Positions 16,905 through 26,767 of a DNA stretch of 64,000 nucleotides are shown one piece after another. Position 1 is the first letter of the stretch, and the number at the start of each line of letters is the position of its first letter. The position numbers and the translations under genes were made by a program. The notes below the pieces were generated by a model. The model was not told the DNA's origin, ran no database searches, and saw nothing but the letters and a program-made list of their open reading frames with translations. This DNA is from Acidobacteriota bacterium (lineage in GTDB: Bacteria; Acidobacteriota; Terriglobia; Terriglobales; Acidobacteriaceae): the NCBI GenBank assembly GCA_003225055.1, contig QIAU01000130.1, positions 1-64,000 of the forward strand. Reading direction: 5' to 3'.

Positions 16905-18613
16905 AGCTCCACCACGGCGGAGCTAGGGTCCAGCCGCTTGCGAATTTCCTCCGCCAGCCCAGGACGCCTGATCTTCATCGAAGCGGTGCGGGGGAATTCC
17001 CTGTCCCACAAGACGTAGCCGCCCACTCGCTTGAAATCAGGCAGGCGGCGATTGCGCGCCGCGAGATCGTCGCGAAGGGTTGAGTTGAACTGCTGACTCG
17101 ATTCGGGCCGTAACACGATGATCAGCATCTCGTGCCCAAGGCTCTTTGCCGGCCAGATGTAATGGGCGGCAAGAATGCAGTATTCCTTCACCGGCAAACC
17201 GTCGAAGACGGTCTCAATATCTTCGGGATAGATGTTCTTGCCGCCTTCGGTCACGATCATGTTCTTCTTGCGGCCGAACAGTTGCAGATGCCGGCTGACG
17301 TCAAAGCGTCCGAGATCGCCGGTGAGCAGCCAGCCGTCCACGATGGTCTGCGTGGTGAGCTCGGGATCGTCGAGATAGTGCGACATCACGGTCTTGCTGC
17401 GTACCGCAACTTCGCCGATACCCTCTCGATCAGGGTTGAGAACTCGCAGCTCAACCCCCGGAAGCGGCTTGCCCACCGTGTCCGCACGAAACGGTTTGAA
17501 GTCGTTCAGGGTGAGAGCCGTGCCCGCCTCGGTCAGTCCATAACCGTTCGCCACGGGGATTCCGAGGTCGTAAAAGAACTGCAGGGTTGAAGGCTCGATA
17601 AACGCCCCTCCCGTAAACATTGCGCGCAATTGCCCGCCGAAAGCGCTATGAACCTGCGGTAAAAGTATTCGGCTGAGCCCTACCCGGGCGCGTCTGCGTG
17701 TTAGCAGCCGGTTCAGGCTGACCAGACGATTCAGCAGAAATCTTCTCGACTTCGGCAGTTCTTCGAACTTTGCCCTCAACCCGCGCTCCAGATTCTTGAG
17801 GACCATCGGAACCAGGCTCATGTAGGTGATCTTGTAGCGCGTAAACGCGTCGCGTACGTACTCCGGCCGCAGGGTGCGCAGGTGAACTACACACGCCCCG
17901 CAGACAAACGGCCCGATGAACCCCACCATGAAATCAATCGCATGATTAGTGGGCAGGATGCTGAGGTAACGCACGCCCGGCCAAAAAGGATACCAGGCAG
18001 TCAGGGCCCGGCACTGCTCGAGATAATTCTCGTGGGTGAGCACGCACCCCTTGGGACGGCCGCCGGTTCCGGAAGAGTAGACGATCGAGGCAGGGTCTTC
18101 TTTCTGGCGATTGACGAACGTGGGTTCCCCTTTGCGGCGAAACTCTTCCCAACGGTAGGCGCCGGCCAAATCGACTGCTGCCGGAGCTTCGGTAACCAGC
18201 ACCACCTGCATTTTCGCGTTCTTGAACTCGGGCGAATGCATGATGGCTCGCCAGAGGTAGTATTCGACGACCAGGAACTTCGCCTTCGAATGCGCCAACA
18301 GTTCGAGGTGTTCGGCCGCGCTGAGCTTGTAATCGAGCGGAACCACGACGCCGCCGCCGTAGAAAATGGCGTAGGCGGAAACCAGCCATTTCGACTGGTT
18401 GGTCATGATGATCGCCGCCCGGTCGCCCGGGTTGAAGTCCGCATCCTGCAAGGCTCGCAGCAGACGCCGAGCCAGCCCCTTAAAATCCGAGTAGGTGAGC
18501 CGCAACTTCTCGCGGTCGCGATCCGACTCGATGAGGCAAGTCTCGTTAGGCCAGCGATCAAGCGCATCGCGCAGGGCTGCGCCCAGACACGTGTATGGCG
18601 TCAGGTCCAGCAT
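16901..18613 (-). CDS. AMP-binding acyl ligase (ANL superfamily), copy 2
   Basis: Adenylates a carboxylic acid, probably a fatty acid, and transfers it to CoA or to the ACP encoded 82 bases upstream. Core motifs: P-loop [51 protein letters not shown], and a C-terminal catalytic Lys in TASMKIRRP. The 570-residue length is normal. The open frame begins at 18646, but the ATG at 18611-18613 ([11 protein letters not shown]) is the natural family start; the upstream part is repeat sequence. The 3' end overlaps the DAG-kinase-like start by four bases. Acyl-ACP synthetase is as likely as acyl-CoA synthetase because of the ACP neighbour. Confidence 0.92.
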   Translation of the reverse strand: MLDLTPYTCLGAALRDALDRWPNETCLIESDRDREKLRLTYSDFKGLARRLLRALQDADFNPGDRAAIIMTNQSKWLVSAYAIFYGGGVVVPLDYKLSAAEHLELLAHSKAKFLVVEYYLWRAIMHSPEFKNAKMQVVLVTEAPAAVDLAGAYRWEEFRRKGEPTFVNRQKEDPASIVYSSGTGGRPKGCVLTHENYLEQCRALTAWYPFWPGVRYLSILPTNHAIDFMVGFIGPFVCGACVVHLRTLRPEYVRDAFTRYKITYMSLVPMVLKNLERGLRAKFEELPKSRRFLLNRLVSLNRLLTRRRARVGLSRILLPQVHSAFGGQLRAMFTGGAFIEPSTLQFFYDLGIPVANGYGLTEAGTALTLNDFKPFRADTVGKPLPGVELRVLNPDREGIGEVAVRSKTVMSHYLDDPELTTQTIVDGWLLTGDLGRFDVSRHLQLFGRKKNMIVTEGGKNIYPEDIETVFDGLPVKEYCILAAHYIWPAKSLGHEMLIIVLRPESSQQFNSTLRDDLAARNRRLPDFKRVGGYVLWDREFPRTASMKIRRPGLAEEIRKRLDPSSAVVEL

Positions 18614-18619
18614 GAAATG

Positions 18620-18684
18620 GCTGATTTTTGATGGCTGATTCCACACGGCGCCTTCCGATCAGAAATCAGCAATCAGAAATCAGC
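18620..18684. repeat. AT-rich inverted repeat (21-base arms)
   Basis: Arms at 18620-18640 and 18664-18684 are complementary at 19 of 21 positions and are built from GCTGATT / AATCAGC words. The repeat fills the gap between the ACP gene and the downstream ligase start. Related words occur at 8281-8381. It could form a hairpin in the operon mRNA. Confidence 0.7.
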
Positions 18685-18694
18685 AATAACAATT

Positions 18695-18955
18695 CTACAA
18701 TCTGGCTTGGATTCTGTCGGCCAAGGTTCGGAAGTCGGAAACGCCCTGCAGTTCGTAATCCGGCAGCTCGACGTTGAAGTGATGCTCGAGCCGGGTAAGC
18801 AGGTCGAGGGCTTGCAGGCTGTCAATGCCGAGCGTCTTGAAGAAGTCCTCGTCGGGCGTAAGCTTCTCGCGCGGCACCTTAAAGTGCTTGCAGGCGAGAT
18901 CCAGGATCTGGTTGAGAGTCTGATCAGAACTTTGCATGTTGCTATAGCTTCTCAT
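18695..18955 (-). CDS. Acyl carrier protein
   Basis: An 86-residue ACP with the phosphopantetheine-attachment motif GIDSLQ (Ser46) at the start of helix II, a long helix I and the acidic loop typical of ACPs. It is not in a fab locus but sits between an enoyl-CoA hydratase gene and an acyl-AMP ligase. It is therefore probably a dedicated carrier for this pathway, loaded by one of the two AMP ligases. Two starts are possible: ATG at 18953-18955 (GGGAG immediately upstream, too close) or ATG at 18935-18937 (MQSSDQT). The longer form is given. Confidence 0.93.
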   Translation of the reverse strand: MRSYSNMQSSDQTLNQILDLACKHFKVPREKLTPDEDFFKTLGIDSLQALDLLTRLEHHFNVELPDYELQGVSDFRTLADRIQARL

Positions 18956-18994
18956 CTCCCGGGAGCGGTTGTCATCAAGTTGCCATCAAGTTTG

Positions 18995-19045
18995 TGTGGG
19001 GACGGGTCTTGACGGGTGCGAGCGGGTCAGAGACCCGCCTCCACA
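18995..19045. repeat. REP-like inverted repeat inside lipid operon, copy A
   Basis: Arms at 18995-19009 and 19031-19045 (beginning TGTGGGGACGGGTCT and ending CCTCCACA) are complementary at 13 of 15 positions. A related 54-base sequence lies at 21641-21694. It sits just after the enoyl-CoA hydratase stop and before the ACP start. Confidence 0.65.
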
Positions 19046-19049
19046 AAAG

Positions 19050-19880
19050 TTAAGGCAAATACGGTTGCGCGTCCCGGCTTTCCACGAATTTCTTGAGTCC
19101 CGCTTCTACCGCCGGCTTCCCAAACAACTCGCAAAAAATGTCGATCTCGCGTTTGAGTTCCTCGTACGGAATTGGTTTGATGAACCGCTTGGCCGTAGTC
19201 GAGGTTTGGCGGTCAAACTTCTTGAGCTGCGCGGCAGTGGAACGTGCGATACGCAAGGATTGCCCTTCGGCGACCGTCTGGCTGACCAGCCCAATCGATT
19301 GGGCTTTAGTGACATTGAAGCTGCGGCCGGTAAGCAGCAGATCGCGTACCACGGCGTTGCCCAGATCCCGCTTCAGGCGCGGGATCCCGCCGAAACCGGG
19401 AATCAGGCCCAGGCGCAGCTCGGGGAAGGCAAAGCGAGCCGCCTTGTCGGCGATGATCAGATCGCAAACCAGAGCCAGTTCGAAGCCGCCGCCGAACGTG
19501 ATGCCGTGGACAGCGGCGATGGTGGTTAAGGGTAACGCGTCAAGGCTGTTCATCACCTGGTGGATGCGTTCCAGGAAATCGCGGGTGCCTCGTGCAGCCT
19601 CGGTTTTAGAAACCTTTTGCGAGCCTTCATAAAGTTCGCGCAGGTCAGCTCCAGCGGAGAAACCGGCCTTCATGGTGCTGTAAAGGATCAGAGCATGGGC
19701 GCGGTCGGTCAGCTCTTCCAGGGCGACTACGAACTTCTCCAGTTCCCTCAGCGTGAGCGTGCCGATCTCGTTGGCAGGCGGACGATGTAGAGCAACTTCG
19801 ACCACGCCCTCGCGCAGTTCCCAGCTCAGGGCTTCGCCTTGAAAATTCGCCCTTGTGCCGTCCCTAGGAGACTCGTTCAT
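19050..19880 (-). CDS. Enoyl-CoA hydratase/isomerase family protein
   Basis: A 276-residue crotonase-fold protein. The oxyanion-hole segments are visible as FSAGADLREL (about residues 74-83) and HGITFGGGFELALVCD. The following FAFPELRLGLIPGFGG carries the Glu found at one of the two usual catalytic positions. Crotonases hydrate, isomerise or hydrolyse acyl thioesters. In this operon the substrate may be an acyl-ACP or acyl-CoA on the way to the reductases. The start ATG (19878-19880) gives a short polar leader before the fold. Exact reaction not determinable. Confidence 0.9.
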   Translation of the reverse strand: MNESPRDGTRANFQGEALSWELREGVVEVALHRPPANEIGTLTLRELEKFVVALEELTDRAHALILYSTMKAGFSAGADLRELYEGSQKVSKTEAARGTRDFLERIHQVMNSLDALPLTTIAAVHGITFGGGFELALVCDLIIADKAARFAFPELRLGLIPGFGGIPRLKRDLGNAVVRDLLLTGRSFNVTKAQSIGLVSQTVAEGQSLRIARSTAAQLKKFDRQTSTTAKRFIKPIPYEELKREIDIFCELFGKPAVEAGLKKFVESRDAQPYLP

Positions 19881-19894
19881 CTCTTGCCTTCTTA

Positions 19895-19915
19895 CCCGGC
19901 ACCTCCCGTGCCGGG
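19895..19915. repeat. Perfect 8-bp hairpin upstream of enoyl-CoA hydratase gene
   Basis: CCCGGCAC and GTGCCGGG arms with a five-base loop, in the 96-base gap between the first acyl ligase and the hydratase gene. No U-tract follows on the coding strand, so an mRNA-processing or REP-like element is more likely than a terminator. Confidence 0.5.
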
Positions 19916-19976
19916 CTGTCTGGTGCCGCGCTTCGGCTGGTTTCCGAGCGTGGCTCGCGAACCATTTCCTCTCGGC

Positions 19977-21620
19977 TCACGACGCCTGCCTCGCCTGGTA
20001 CAGAGCTTCGATTTCATTGTGGAGCCGTGCCGAGATCAGCTCGCGCTTCAGCTTGCCGTTCGCGGTCAGCAGGCCGTTCTCGATGCTAAAGGGCTCGCGT
20101 TGAATGTGGAACGCGCGAATCTGTTTGTAATGCGGCAGGTCCAGGTTTACTTCGTCAATCGCCGCCTGGACTTTTTCGGCGGCCACGTCTCCGGTCACGA
20201 TCGCCGATAAGTATCCGCGCCCGTTCCCTACCAGTACTGCTTGCTGGGCGCCCGGGATATGCAGCCGCAGCTTGTCTTCGATCGGCTCAGGGGCGATATT
20301 GTGGCCCGAGCCCAGGATGATCAGGTTCTTGATGCGGCCGATAATGCGCCAATTTCCTGCCTCGTCGACCTCCCCCTGGTCGCCGGTGTGAAACCAACCG
20401 TCGCGCAACGTCTTGGCGGTTTCCTCGGGACGATTCCAATAGCCAGGGAAGATATTCGGGCCGCGCACGATGATTTCGTCGTTCTCTCCCAGCTTCATTT
20501 CGATTCCGCTGATCGCCGGGCCTACGCGGCCGGGCTCTACATGTTGAGGATGATCCAGGGTACAAATCGCCGTGGTCTCGGTGAGACCATAAACCTGCAA
20601 CACCGGAATCCCCAGCATCATGAAAAAAAGTTGGGTCTCAAGATTGAGCGGCGCCGACCCCGAGATCAGCGCTTTCAGATTGGCCCCGATCATCTTCTTG
20701 CGGATCGCGGGAAAGACCGCTGAATTCGCCAGGCCCAACCAGATGGAATCCAACCAGCCTGACCGATGCTCGTGCTTGCGAGTCCAAGCAGCTTTGGCGC
20801 GGCTATAGATCGCCAAGACCAAGCCGCCGGTTTGCCAGAGTTGCTCGTCGACGGCTTTGCGCATTCGCTCCAGCAAGGCAGGGACATTGAGGAAGTAATC
20901 GGGAGCAACCGCGCGCATATCCGCCGCAAGTTTCGAAAGATCGGTATTCAGCGTGAGCAGGCTGCCGCGCAATAGACAAGTCAGCAGCATGATCCAGGAA
21001 CCGGCAAAGCAGAACGGCAAGTAATGAAATACCCGGTCCTGACCTTGCTTCTCGCCTCCCAGCAAGTCGAGCCGCCGGGAGGTGCAGCCCAGCATGTGGC
21101 TGATGTTCCCGGCGTTGAGAACTACGCCCTTACCTTCGCCCCCGCTTCCGGAGGTATAAATGATCGTGATCGGGTCGGAATCGGCGAGTTGGACTGTTGC
21201 CGTTGTCTCCGTTTGCGCCGTAAAGATCTGTTCAAAGAGATATTGGTTTTGTGCTTCCGGCCACGGCTCGATGATTCCCCGACGAAGGCTGTCATCTCCG
21301 CAACAGATGAGCGACGGCGACGAGTCCTTCATCATGGCTACAAGCTCCACCGGAGCTTGGCGGGCATAAAGAGGAACGACGATCAGCCCTTCCGCCATCA
21401 TAGCCAGGTCCATGGCCACCCAGCGGATGCTGTTATGGGCCACGAGAGCGCAGCGGTCGCCTTTCTTCAGACCGCGTGTGGAGAGGAAGCCGCGGGCCTT
21501 GCCGACAAGTTCCAGGAGTTCACGACCTGTGACCGAGATGGTCCGGCCGTCACCAATTTCCCGTAGGACTGGCCTGTCAGTCCTTTGCAAGCCGGCGAAG
21601 ATGTTTTCGAGAAAACTCAT
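19977..21620 (-). CDS. AMP-binding long-chain acyl ligase (ANL superfamily), copy 1
   Basis: A 547-residue acyl-adenylating enzyme. Motifs: P-loop IIYTSGSGGEGKGVVL, YGLTETTAICTLDHP, GWFHTGDQGEVDEAGNW and GRIKNLIILGSGHNIAPEPIE, and a C-terminal TANGKLKRELI containing the catalytic Lys. The P-loop has E-G in place of the usual x-P before the Lys-Gly, a small deviation. The architecture resembles long-chain fatty-acyl-CoA synthetases. The frame is open to 21695, but the ATG at 21618-21620 (MSFLENIF) is preferred, because the upstream part is the REP-like sequence. Together with copy 2 it suggests two different acids, or loading of CoA and ACP separately. Confidence 0.92.
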   Translation of the reverse strand: MSFLENIFAGLQRTDRPVLREIGDGRTISVTGRELLELVGKARGFLSTRGLKKGDRCALVAHNSIRWVAMDLAMMAEGLIVVPLYARQAPVELVAMMKDSSPSLICCGDDSLRRGIIEPWPEAQNQYLFEQIFTAQTETTATVQLADSDPITIIYTSGSGGEGKGVVLNAGNISHMLGCTSRRLDLLGGEKQGQDRVFHYLPFCFAGSWIMLLTCLLRGSLLTLNTDLSKLAADMRAVAPDYFLNVPALLERMRKAVDEQLWQTGGLVLAIYSRAKAAWTRKHEHRSGWLDSIWLGLANSAVFPAIRKKMIGANLKALISGSAPLNLETQLFFMMLGIPVLQVYGLTETTAICTLDHPQHVEPGRVGPAISGIEMKLGENDEIIVRGPNIFPGYWNRPEETAKTLRDGWFHTGDQGEVDEAGNWRIIGRIKNLIILGSGHNIAPEPIEDKLRLHIPGAQQAVLVGNGRGYLSAIVTGDVAAEKVQAAIDEVNLDLPHYKQIRAFHIQREPFSIENGLLTANGKLKRELISARLHNEIEALYQARQAS

Positions 21621-21640
21621 TGAATAAGCAAGAAAGAGCG

Positions 21641-21694
21641 TGTCGGGCCCGGGTCTTTGCCCGGGCGGGGTCGGGTCGGAAACCGGCCTCCCCA
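21641..21694. repeat. REP-like sequence inside lipid operon, copy B
   Basis: A GC-rich element beginning TGTCGGG and ending GGCCTCCCCA that can be aligned with the 51-base element at 18995-19045 over most of its length. It contains CCCGGGTC...GCCCGGG complementarity. It fills the gap between the pyruvyl-transferase-like stop and the acyl-ligase start. Confidence 0.55.
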
Positions 21695-23140
21695 TCAGTT
21701 CGCCACTCGGGCCGGCTCCTCGGTCGCGGACACCTCATATTTCTCCAGCAGCCGATCGAGGTCGGGGCCGAGCGGCGGCAAGTAGTCTTCCCAGCTCCAT
21801 TCTCCATGGCGGAGGGGAAATTCAGGATACCTGCGCTGCAGTTCCTCTTCGAAATACACCCCCATGCGGGCCATCGTCTTAAGATTCTTGGCCACGGTCC
21901 GGCCAATTCCGGTCGCGATCCGGTCGCCTTCGGTCGCCAGTTTCTCGAGTGCGACCACCAACTTATCCTCGAGATCAGGATCGTCGACATTGATCACGAG
22001 ATCGGGGTGACCGCGCTCCCGCATCAGGTTCTGAATGCGCTCATCCATGGTGACACCCGCCGAAGGCACCAGCGCGGGCATCGAGGTCACAATGCCGTGA
22101 TAGCGCGACGAAACCATCCGGTGGCAGGCCCGCAGGATGCTGACGACCTGGTACATGTCATAGTCACCGGAACTGAACACCGGCACGCCCCCGAGCTTTT
22201 CGGAAATGAGGTGGCAGGCGCGAGCATCCAGCCGCTCGGTGGCGACCAGCACGACGAACACCTTGCTCCGTTGGCGGTACGCAGCTACTCCCTTGGCCAT
22301 AGCGGTGAGATAGCGGTCGAAGGCGAGGTCCACCTCAGGCCCGGATTTGTGAAAATAAATCGTGCGATAGTGGCTGTCTCGGTAGGCTCCCGTTGTGCTG
22401 CGCGCCACATATTTCGCCACCGACGGCTTCACCGGCCACCAGAACGGGTTAATGGGACAGACCACCAGAACCGGCGTGCGGCCATTCCAGCCGGCATCGG
22501 TGAGAACCTTCTTTCCGTAGTCAATCGGGAGAGGCTCGAAGGTCCAAGCGGTGTCGGTGCCCAGTTCGGTGGGCACACCGAGCTCGCGCAGAATGTTGCG
22601 GGACTCCACGTTGCGCGTGATGATCAGCGATTTCTTGCAGTAGCGGGCACACATTTTCGCGATCATCGGGTCCATGTGGCCGGCTTCCGAGCCGTAGGCG
22701 ATAGAGAGTTTGTTCTGCGCCGCCGCAATGCCCAGCGAGCCAATCATCATGTTGGTCAGAGCGTTGGCGAACTTACTCTTGAACGCCGATCCCTCGCAGG
22801 CAACGACCCCATGATGCTTCGGTACTTCGCGTGCCAGAAACGGCGGGTAGACATCGGGCAGATGAACCTGGCTTGTGCCATGGAAGTAGCCGCGGGAGAA
22901 ACCGAAATTCTGCGACAGCACACTGAATTCAACTTTATCCGCCCCCAGGATGTGGCGAATCTGTCGCAGCATTTCTTCGACCCGCACATCCGATCCCGTA
23001 TTGCGCGTGCCGTTATAGCCGGCAAACAGGAGTTTCAACTTCTCGCCAGGCTGCCAGGGTTTGCCTTTCCCCAACATCCAGCCTAACTTTGCGCTTTCGA
23101 TCAGGCCACTGACCCAAGCCTCCAAAACAAAGTCCATCAT
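21695..23140 (-). CDS. Polysaccharide pyruvyl transferase family protein
   Basis: A 481-residue protein of the WcaK/AmsJ/CsaB type. Known members move pyruvate from phosphoenolpyruvate onto a sugar as a ketal. Seen: [20 protein letters not shown] near the N-terminus, the C-terminal [19 protein letters not shown] block with the conserved RxHG-type signature (RYHG), and a two-domain GT-B-like layout. The ATG at 23138-23140 overlaps the TGA of the upstream SDR gene and has AGGAGG nine bases before it. Its place between lipid genes suggests that the end product may carry a pyruvylated or otherwise modified headgroup. Family members with other functions exist, so the donor is uncertain. Confidence 0.85.
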   Translation of the reverse strand: MMDFVLEAWVSGLIESAKLGWMLGKGKPWQPGEKLKLLFAGYNGTRNTGSDVRVEEMLRQIRHILGADKVEFSVLSQNFGFSRGYFHGTSQVHLPDVYPPFLAREVPKHHGVVACEGSAFKSKFANALTNMMIGSLGIAAAQNKLSIAYGSEAGHMDPMIAKMCARYCKKSLIITRNVESRNILRELGVPTELGTDTAWTFEPLPIDYGKKVLTDAGWNGRTPVLVVCPINPFWWPVKPSVAKYVARSTTGAYRDSHYRTIYFHKSGPEVDLAFDRYLTAMAKGVAAYRQRSKVFVVLVATERLDARACHLISEKLGGVPVFSSGDYDMYQVVSILRACHRMVSSRYHGIVTSMPALVPSAGVTMDERIQNLMRERGHPDLVINVDDPDLEDKLVVALEKLATEGDRIATGIGRTVAKNLKTMARMGVYFEEELQRRYPEFPLRHGEWSWEDYLPPLGPDLDRLLEKYEVSATEEPARVAN

Positions 23141-24273
23141 GCGGCGGAACCTCCTACGGCAGCCGTGGGCCAATCCTGGTACTTGTAGGTGAAATGATTC
23201 TCGCGGCTGAATTTCAACAAGGGATAGCTGTATTGCGAAAACGGAATCGGCTTGCGACCGAGCTCCGTAGTAACTCGGGTGTTATCGAAAACTGTGTTCC
23301 ACACCAGGTACGGCATGAAAACCTTCATTAATGACGCGCCATAGCCAAGCGAACCCTTCCAGTTGGAAAGCACATTTACGGTTGAGGTGAATGGCCTTTC
23401 CAGGCCGGACATGAAGATCGGGCGACGCTGGTTCTGCGCGGCAGCCAGGGATTCGGTGAGCTGGCGAAAAGTCTCGGAGCCGGTCCCGGCGGAAAGATGA
23501 TACGTGTCATGGCGCGGCTGATCTTTCTGGTGAAGGGTTGCAATGGCATCCGCCACGAAGTCCACGTTGACGATGTCCACCTTGTCGTCGGGCCGGAATG
23601 GCAACACTGGCAATCGGGCGAGAAAGGCGAATGCCTTCACCATGTCGAACTGGGTGGTGGCGGCGTAGCGGCTGTCGCCGAGTACAATGCTGGGCCGGAA
23701 CAGGGTGCGTGGAACATCGGGCAGCAGCTGCCGAATCATGTGCTCACAAAACTTTTTCGTGCGGGCGTAGGGATCGTAATCGGATCGTTCCCAGTCGATT
23801 GCCTTGTCTTCCGTCACCACTTCGTTTTCTCGCACTCCGGCGACGGCAACGGTTGAAACATGGCTGATACGGCGCAGCCCATGGTGATTATTCGCATGGA
23901 CTCCCAGCTGTACAACTTCGAGCGTGCCGCGCAGGTTGGTGTTGAGGCAGGTCTTTTCCGACTTGCGATTCAGCGAAGCCGCGCAGTGGACAATCGAATC
24001 GCTGCTGTAGACCAGGCGGCCATATTCTTCATCGCTCAGGCCAAACTGCGATGCGCTCAGATCGCCGCGGAAAATATGGATGCGCGAGCGCAGGTAGCTC
24101 TCAAATTTCGGAAAATCGAGATGCAACTGTAAGGCGCGCCACAGACGCACCTCGGCTTCATGAGCGTCTTTCGCGCGGACCAGAACATTCAGCGGGTCGC
24201 GATAACGTTCCAGCAGATTCGCGGCCACATGGGCCCCGATGTATCCGCTCGATCCGGTCAGGAAAATCGCCAC
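23137..24273 (-). CDS. SDR/thioester-reductase-like NAD(P)-dependent protein
   Basis: A 378-residue extended SDR of the thioester-reductase/NAD-binding_4 (male-sterility) type. The N-terminus carries the Rossmann motif [11 protein letters not shown] (residues 6-16). [10 protein letters not shown] and [11 protein letters not shown] (Y..xK dyad) give the catalytic set, and [10 protein letters not shown] the family's specificity region. Such enzymes reduce carrier-bound acyl thioesters to aldehydes or alcohols. The GTG start has GGAG upstream and overlaps the end of the FAR fusion by 16 bases; the 3' end overlaps the pyruvyl-transferase gene. Nucleotide-sugar epimerase is the alternative reading, weaker because of the lipid neighbours. 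Confidence 0.82.
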   Translation of the reverse strand: MAIFLTGSSGYIGAHVAANLLERYRDPLNVLVRAKDAHEAEVRLWRALQLHLDFPKFESYLRSRIHIFRGDLSASQFGLSDEEYGRLVYSSDSIVHCAASLNRKSEKTCLNTNLRGTLEVVQLGVHANNHHGLRRISHVSTVAVAGVRENEVVTEDKAIDWERSDYDPYARTKKFCEHMIRQLLPDVPRTLFRPSIVLGDSRYAATTQFDMVKAFAFLARLPVLPFRPDDKVDIVNVDFVADAIATLHQKDQPRHDTYHLSAGTGSETFRQLTESLAAAQNQRRPIFMSGLERPFTSTVNVLSNWKGSLGYGASLMKVFMPYLVWNTVFDNTRVTTELGRKPIPFSQYSYPLLKFSRENHFTYKYQDWPTAAVGGSAA

Positions 24274-26606
24274 GTTGCTCCGTTCGTTCCCGTCATCTCG
24301 CCGTCGGTCTCGGTGGCTGGGGAAAGCTGAAAACTGCGCGGCGGCCTGGCTTCCAGCGGCCGGCCTTCGATGAGCGGATAGGTCCAGCGGCGCAGGGCTG
24401 GAATGTGGATGTCAATCCAGTACTCCCACCAGTCGATCGAGCGGGTGTCATAGCCGAACTCGGCCCGCTCCTCTGGAAGCAGGGCGTGCGAGAGGTCCTC
24501 GACATGCTCCGCCACAAAATCATGCTCGTTGTGCAGGATGAAGGGCTCGAAAAGCTCGATGAGTTTCTCGACCTTTTCCAGATTCCGCTCCGCTTTCACC
24601 AGCGGCGGGCGCTTCAGGGGCAGCGGCGCCATGACCCGCTGGATGGACTTGATGATCGCCTTCTGTGCCGGCGCCGACATCCGGTTGTATCGCTCCTTGG
24701 AAACGGGAATCGCGTCAAAGCGGAGGCGCAGCCAATATTCCAGGCTCTCCTGCGCCCGATAGTGCTTGCGGTGGGCGAGCGAGGTTAATTCGATGGAGCG
24801 CCGCATGTCGCAGGGATTTGTGACGGAGGTCGCCAACTGGTACAGCCGGTCGTGGCGGCGCTCGATCACGGCCGCCGCCACCAAAGTCATGCCGCGGCAG
24901 ACTGAGTCCACGGGAATGATGTCGAGGCGCTTGCGCTCATTGCTGGGAAGCTGGCGAAAATAAGTTCCGAGTAAGTAAGAAAGCGAAGCCGAAGTGTTGA
25001 TGCCCTCGTTCCATCCCGGGAAAGGTTTTCGCACCGAAGTCTCAACGATGGCCGGCCGGACAATGGCTACCGGGAGGCCGCTGCTGTATTTTGCGATTAA
25101 TGACTCGGCAAGACTTTTCGTGAAGGTGTAAGTATTTGGCCACCCCAAATCCTGGGCGCGCTTCATGCCGGCTTCGACCAGACGATTGCGCAGCCAGCGA
25201 ATGCGGTTCTTACGGATCTGATTTTCCAGCGCCGTGCCGTGCAGATCCTTGGCGGCGTGTTCCTTGCCCAGCGCCTCGCTGCGCAGCTCAGCGGTGGTCT
25301 CTGGGCTCTCCGCCAGCTTCTCGGCCCCGCGGATCAAATCATGCAGCGCCTGATGCTCGCGTTCGGCGTCGAAGTCAGCAATACCGGCCGGCGTGTAGTT
25401 GGGACGCAGCTTTTCGCTGACCCGTCCATCGCGGGCTCCGGCCACGTAGCAAGTGGAAAGATGGATCAAGCCGGCGTGGTCGGACCTGCGCACAAAATCC
25501 AGGACGTGCATGGCGGCATCGACGTTGGTAGCCAAGGCATCGCGCAGGTCGGGATTAAAGTCGGTCAAGCCGGAGCTGTTGACAACCAGGTCCAGCCGGC
25601 CCCGCAGGCGGGTGGCAATCTCCGGGGACAGTCCGAGCCCCGCCTGGCCCGCATCGCCTTCAACAACGTCCACCCGTTCCGCGAGAAATCGTGCCAGACC
25701 GGCGCCATAGCGCTCATGAAGGGGGTCAAAGACCGGGGATTCCTCGACCATCTTTTCAAAACGCCGCAGCGCGGGATTGGACTTTTGCCGCCGGATGAGC
25801 AGGTAGATTCGGCCGACTTCCGGCAGGTCAGAGAGAAGGTTGACCAGCCAGACCTTTCCTATGAAACCGGTCACGCCAATCAGCATGATGTGCCTGCCCG
25901 TCAGGGTGCTGCGTACCGACAGCGGATGGGGCTGGCGGCGGCTGTCAAAGCGCACAAAGGGACGGTTCAGGACCTGCTTTTGTCGTTCCGCCGGGAAGCT
26001 CGCTCGATTCAGGGCTTCCCTGCCGGCAAAGCCGAGATCACGCACCAGTTGCTCGGGTGAGCGGCGCCCGTTGGGGTCAGCCTCGCTGATCCAGGCAAAA
26101 AGCCCACGGGGACGAATGACCGGAGCGAGCAGGCGTCCGGTCGCAATGCCATCGCGAAACTCGAGCCGATTGGCGATAAACCCGTTGACACCGAGATACT
26201 TGGCCAGCGGGCGCATTACATGGTCCAGCACCTGGCTGACCAGGACCACGCTAGCCCCGGTGTTCACCAGTTCCCGGAGCTGGCGCACGCCCTCCTGTTT
26301 CAGGTAAGGCTTGAGCTTGTACTGGAAGTATTCCTCGCCTAGCAGGTCGAGCCGGTCCCGGCTGACTCCGCGCAAGACAGTATGTACAACTCTGGTGGCA
26401 AGCACGCGATGCAGGCCGTAAAGAATCGGCCGCAATGCCGCCATCAGCAGGACGAGGCCCCGGCGCACCCAGCGCTCGAGAAACGTCTGCGCGTTCCAGG
26501 TGAAAAAGGCGACCGGCTTGACCGTGGTGAGGTCAAGCAGGCTGCCCTCTACGCGCCAATACACACGTGGGGCAAACTGGCCAGAATTGTGAGTTGGCGG
26601 TTGCAA
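24258..26606 (-). CDS. Fatty acyl reductase with N-terminal degenerate HAD domain and FAR C-terminal domain
   Basis: First gene of the lipid block; 782 residues in three parts. (1) Residues about 12-180 resemble HAD-IB phosphatases, with [18 protein letters not shown] and [15 protein letters not shown]. The nucleophile motif DxDxT is replaced (WRVEGSLL), so this part is probably not catalytic. (2) Residues 238-590 are a fatty-acyl-CoA reductase Rossmann domain, with GVTGFIGK (244-251), [14 protein letters not shown] (382-390) and the YTFTK dyad (493-497). (3) Residues about 650-740 look like the FAR_C 'sterile' domain. Alcohol-forming FARs reduce acyl-CoA or acyl-ACP to fatty alcohol. The start is TTG at 26604-26606 (a stop lies two codons upstream); GTG at 26564 is possible. 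Confidence 0.85.
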   Translation of the reverse strand: MQPPTHNSGQFAPRVYWRVEGSLLDLTTVKPVAFFTWNAQTFLERWVRRGLVLLMAALRPILYGLHRVLATRVVHTVLRGVSRDRLDLLGEEYFQYKLKPYLKQEGVRQLRELVNTGASVVLVSQVLDHVMRPLAKYLGVNGFIANRLEFRDGIATGRLLAPVIRPRGLFAWISEADPNGRRSPEQLVRDLGFAGREALNRASFPAERQKQVLNRPFVRFDSRRQPHPLSVRSTLTGRHIMLIGVTGFIGKVWLVNLLSDLPEVGRIYLLIRRQKSNPALRRFEKMVEESPVFDPLHERYGAGLARFLAERVDVVEGDAGQAGLGLSPEIATRLRGRLDLVVNSSGLTDFNPDLRDALATNVDAAMHVLDFVRRSDHAGLIHLSTCYVAGARDGRVSEKLRPNYTPAGIADFDAEREHQALHDLIRGAEKLAESPETTAELRSEALGKEHAAKDLHGTALENQIRKNRIRWLRNRLVEAGMKRAQDLGWPNTYTFTKSLAESLIAKYSSGLPVAIVRPAIVETSVRKPFPGWNEGINTSASLSYLLGTYFRQLPSNERKRLDIIPVDSVCRGMTLVAAAVIERRHDRLYQLATSVTNPCDMRRSIELTSLAHRKHYRAQESLEYWLRLRFDAIPVSKERYNRMSAPAQKAIIKSIQRVMAPLPLKRPPLVKAERNLEKVEKLIELFEPFILHNEHDFVAEHVEDLSHALLPEERAEFGYDTRSIDWWEYWIDIHIPALRRWTYPLIEGRPLEARPPRSFQLSPATETDGEMTGTNGATWRFS

Positions 26607-26644
26607 AGCCTTAACGTGTCCCGAGGATTAGAAATGCCGTATAG

Positions 26645-26663
26645 GCCTTCCCCACGGGAAGGC
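26645..26663. terminator. Perfect 8-bp hairpin, possible terminator
   Basis: GCCTTCCC and GGGAAGGC with a three-base loop lie between the end of the minus-strand membrane-protein gene (26768) and the start of the lipid block (26606). It could end the sigma-factor transcript or shape the lipid-operon leader. There is no U-tract, so the call is weak. Confidence 0.35.
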
Positions 26664-26767
26664 TAGAGCCCATCTATTGTAAACAATTGTCGGCAAAGGG
26701 CGAAGCAGGCAAATGCCACTCAGGGTATGGGAAGGAACTGCCCTGGACCCGCCCCGGTTCTGATTCC

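Noticed and set aside
21620-23086. 488-residue plus-strand frame
   Set aside because: Shadow of the pyruvyl-transferase-like gene on the other strand; no recognisable motifs.
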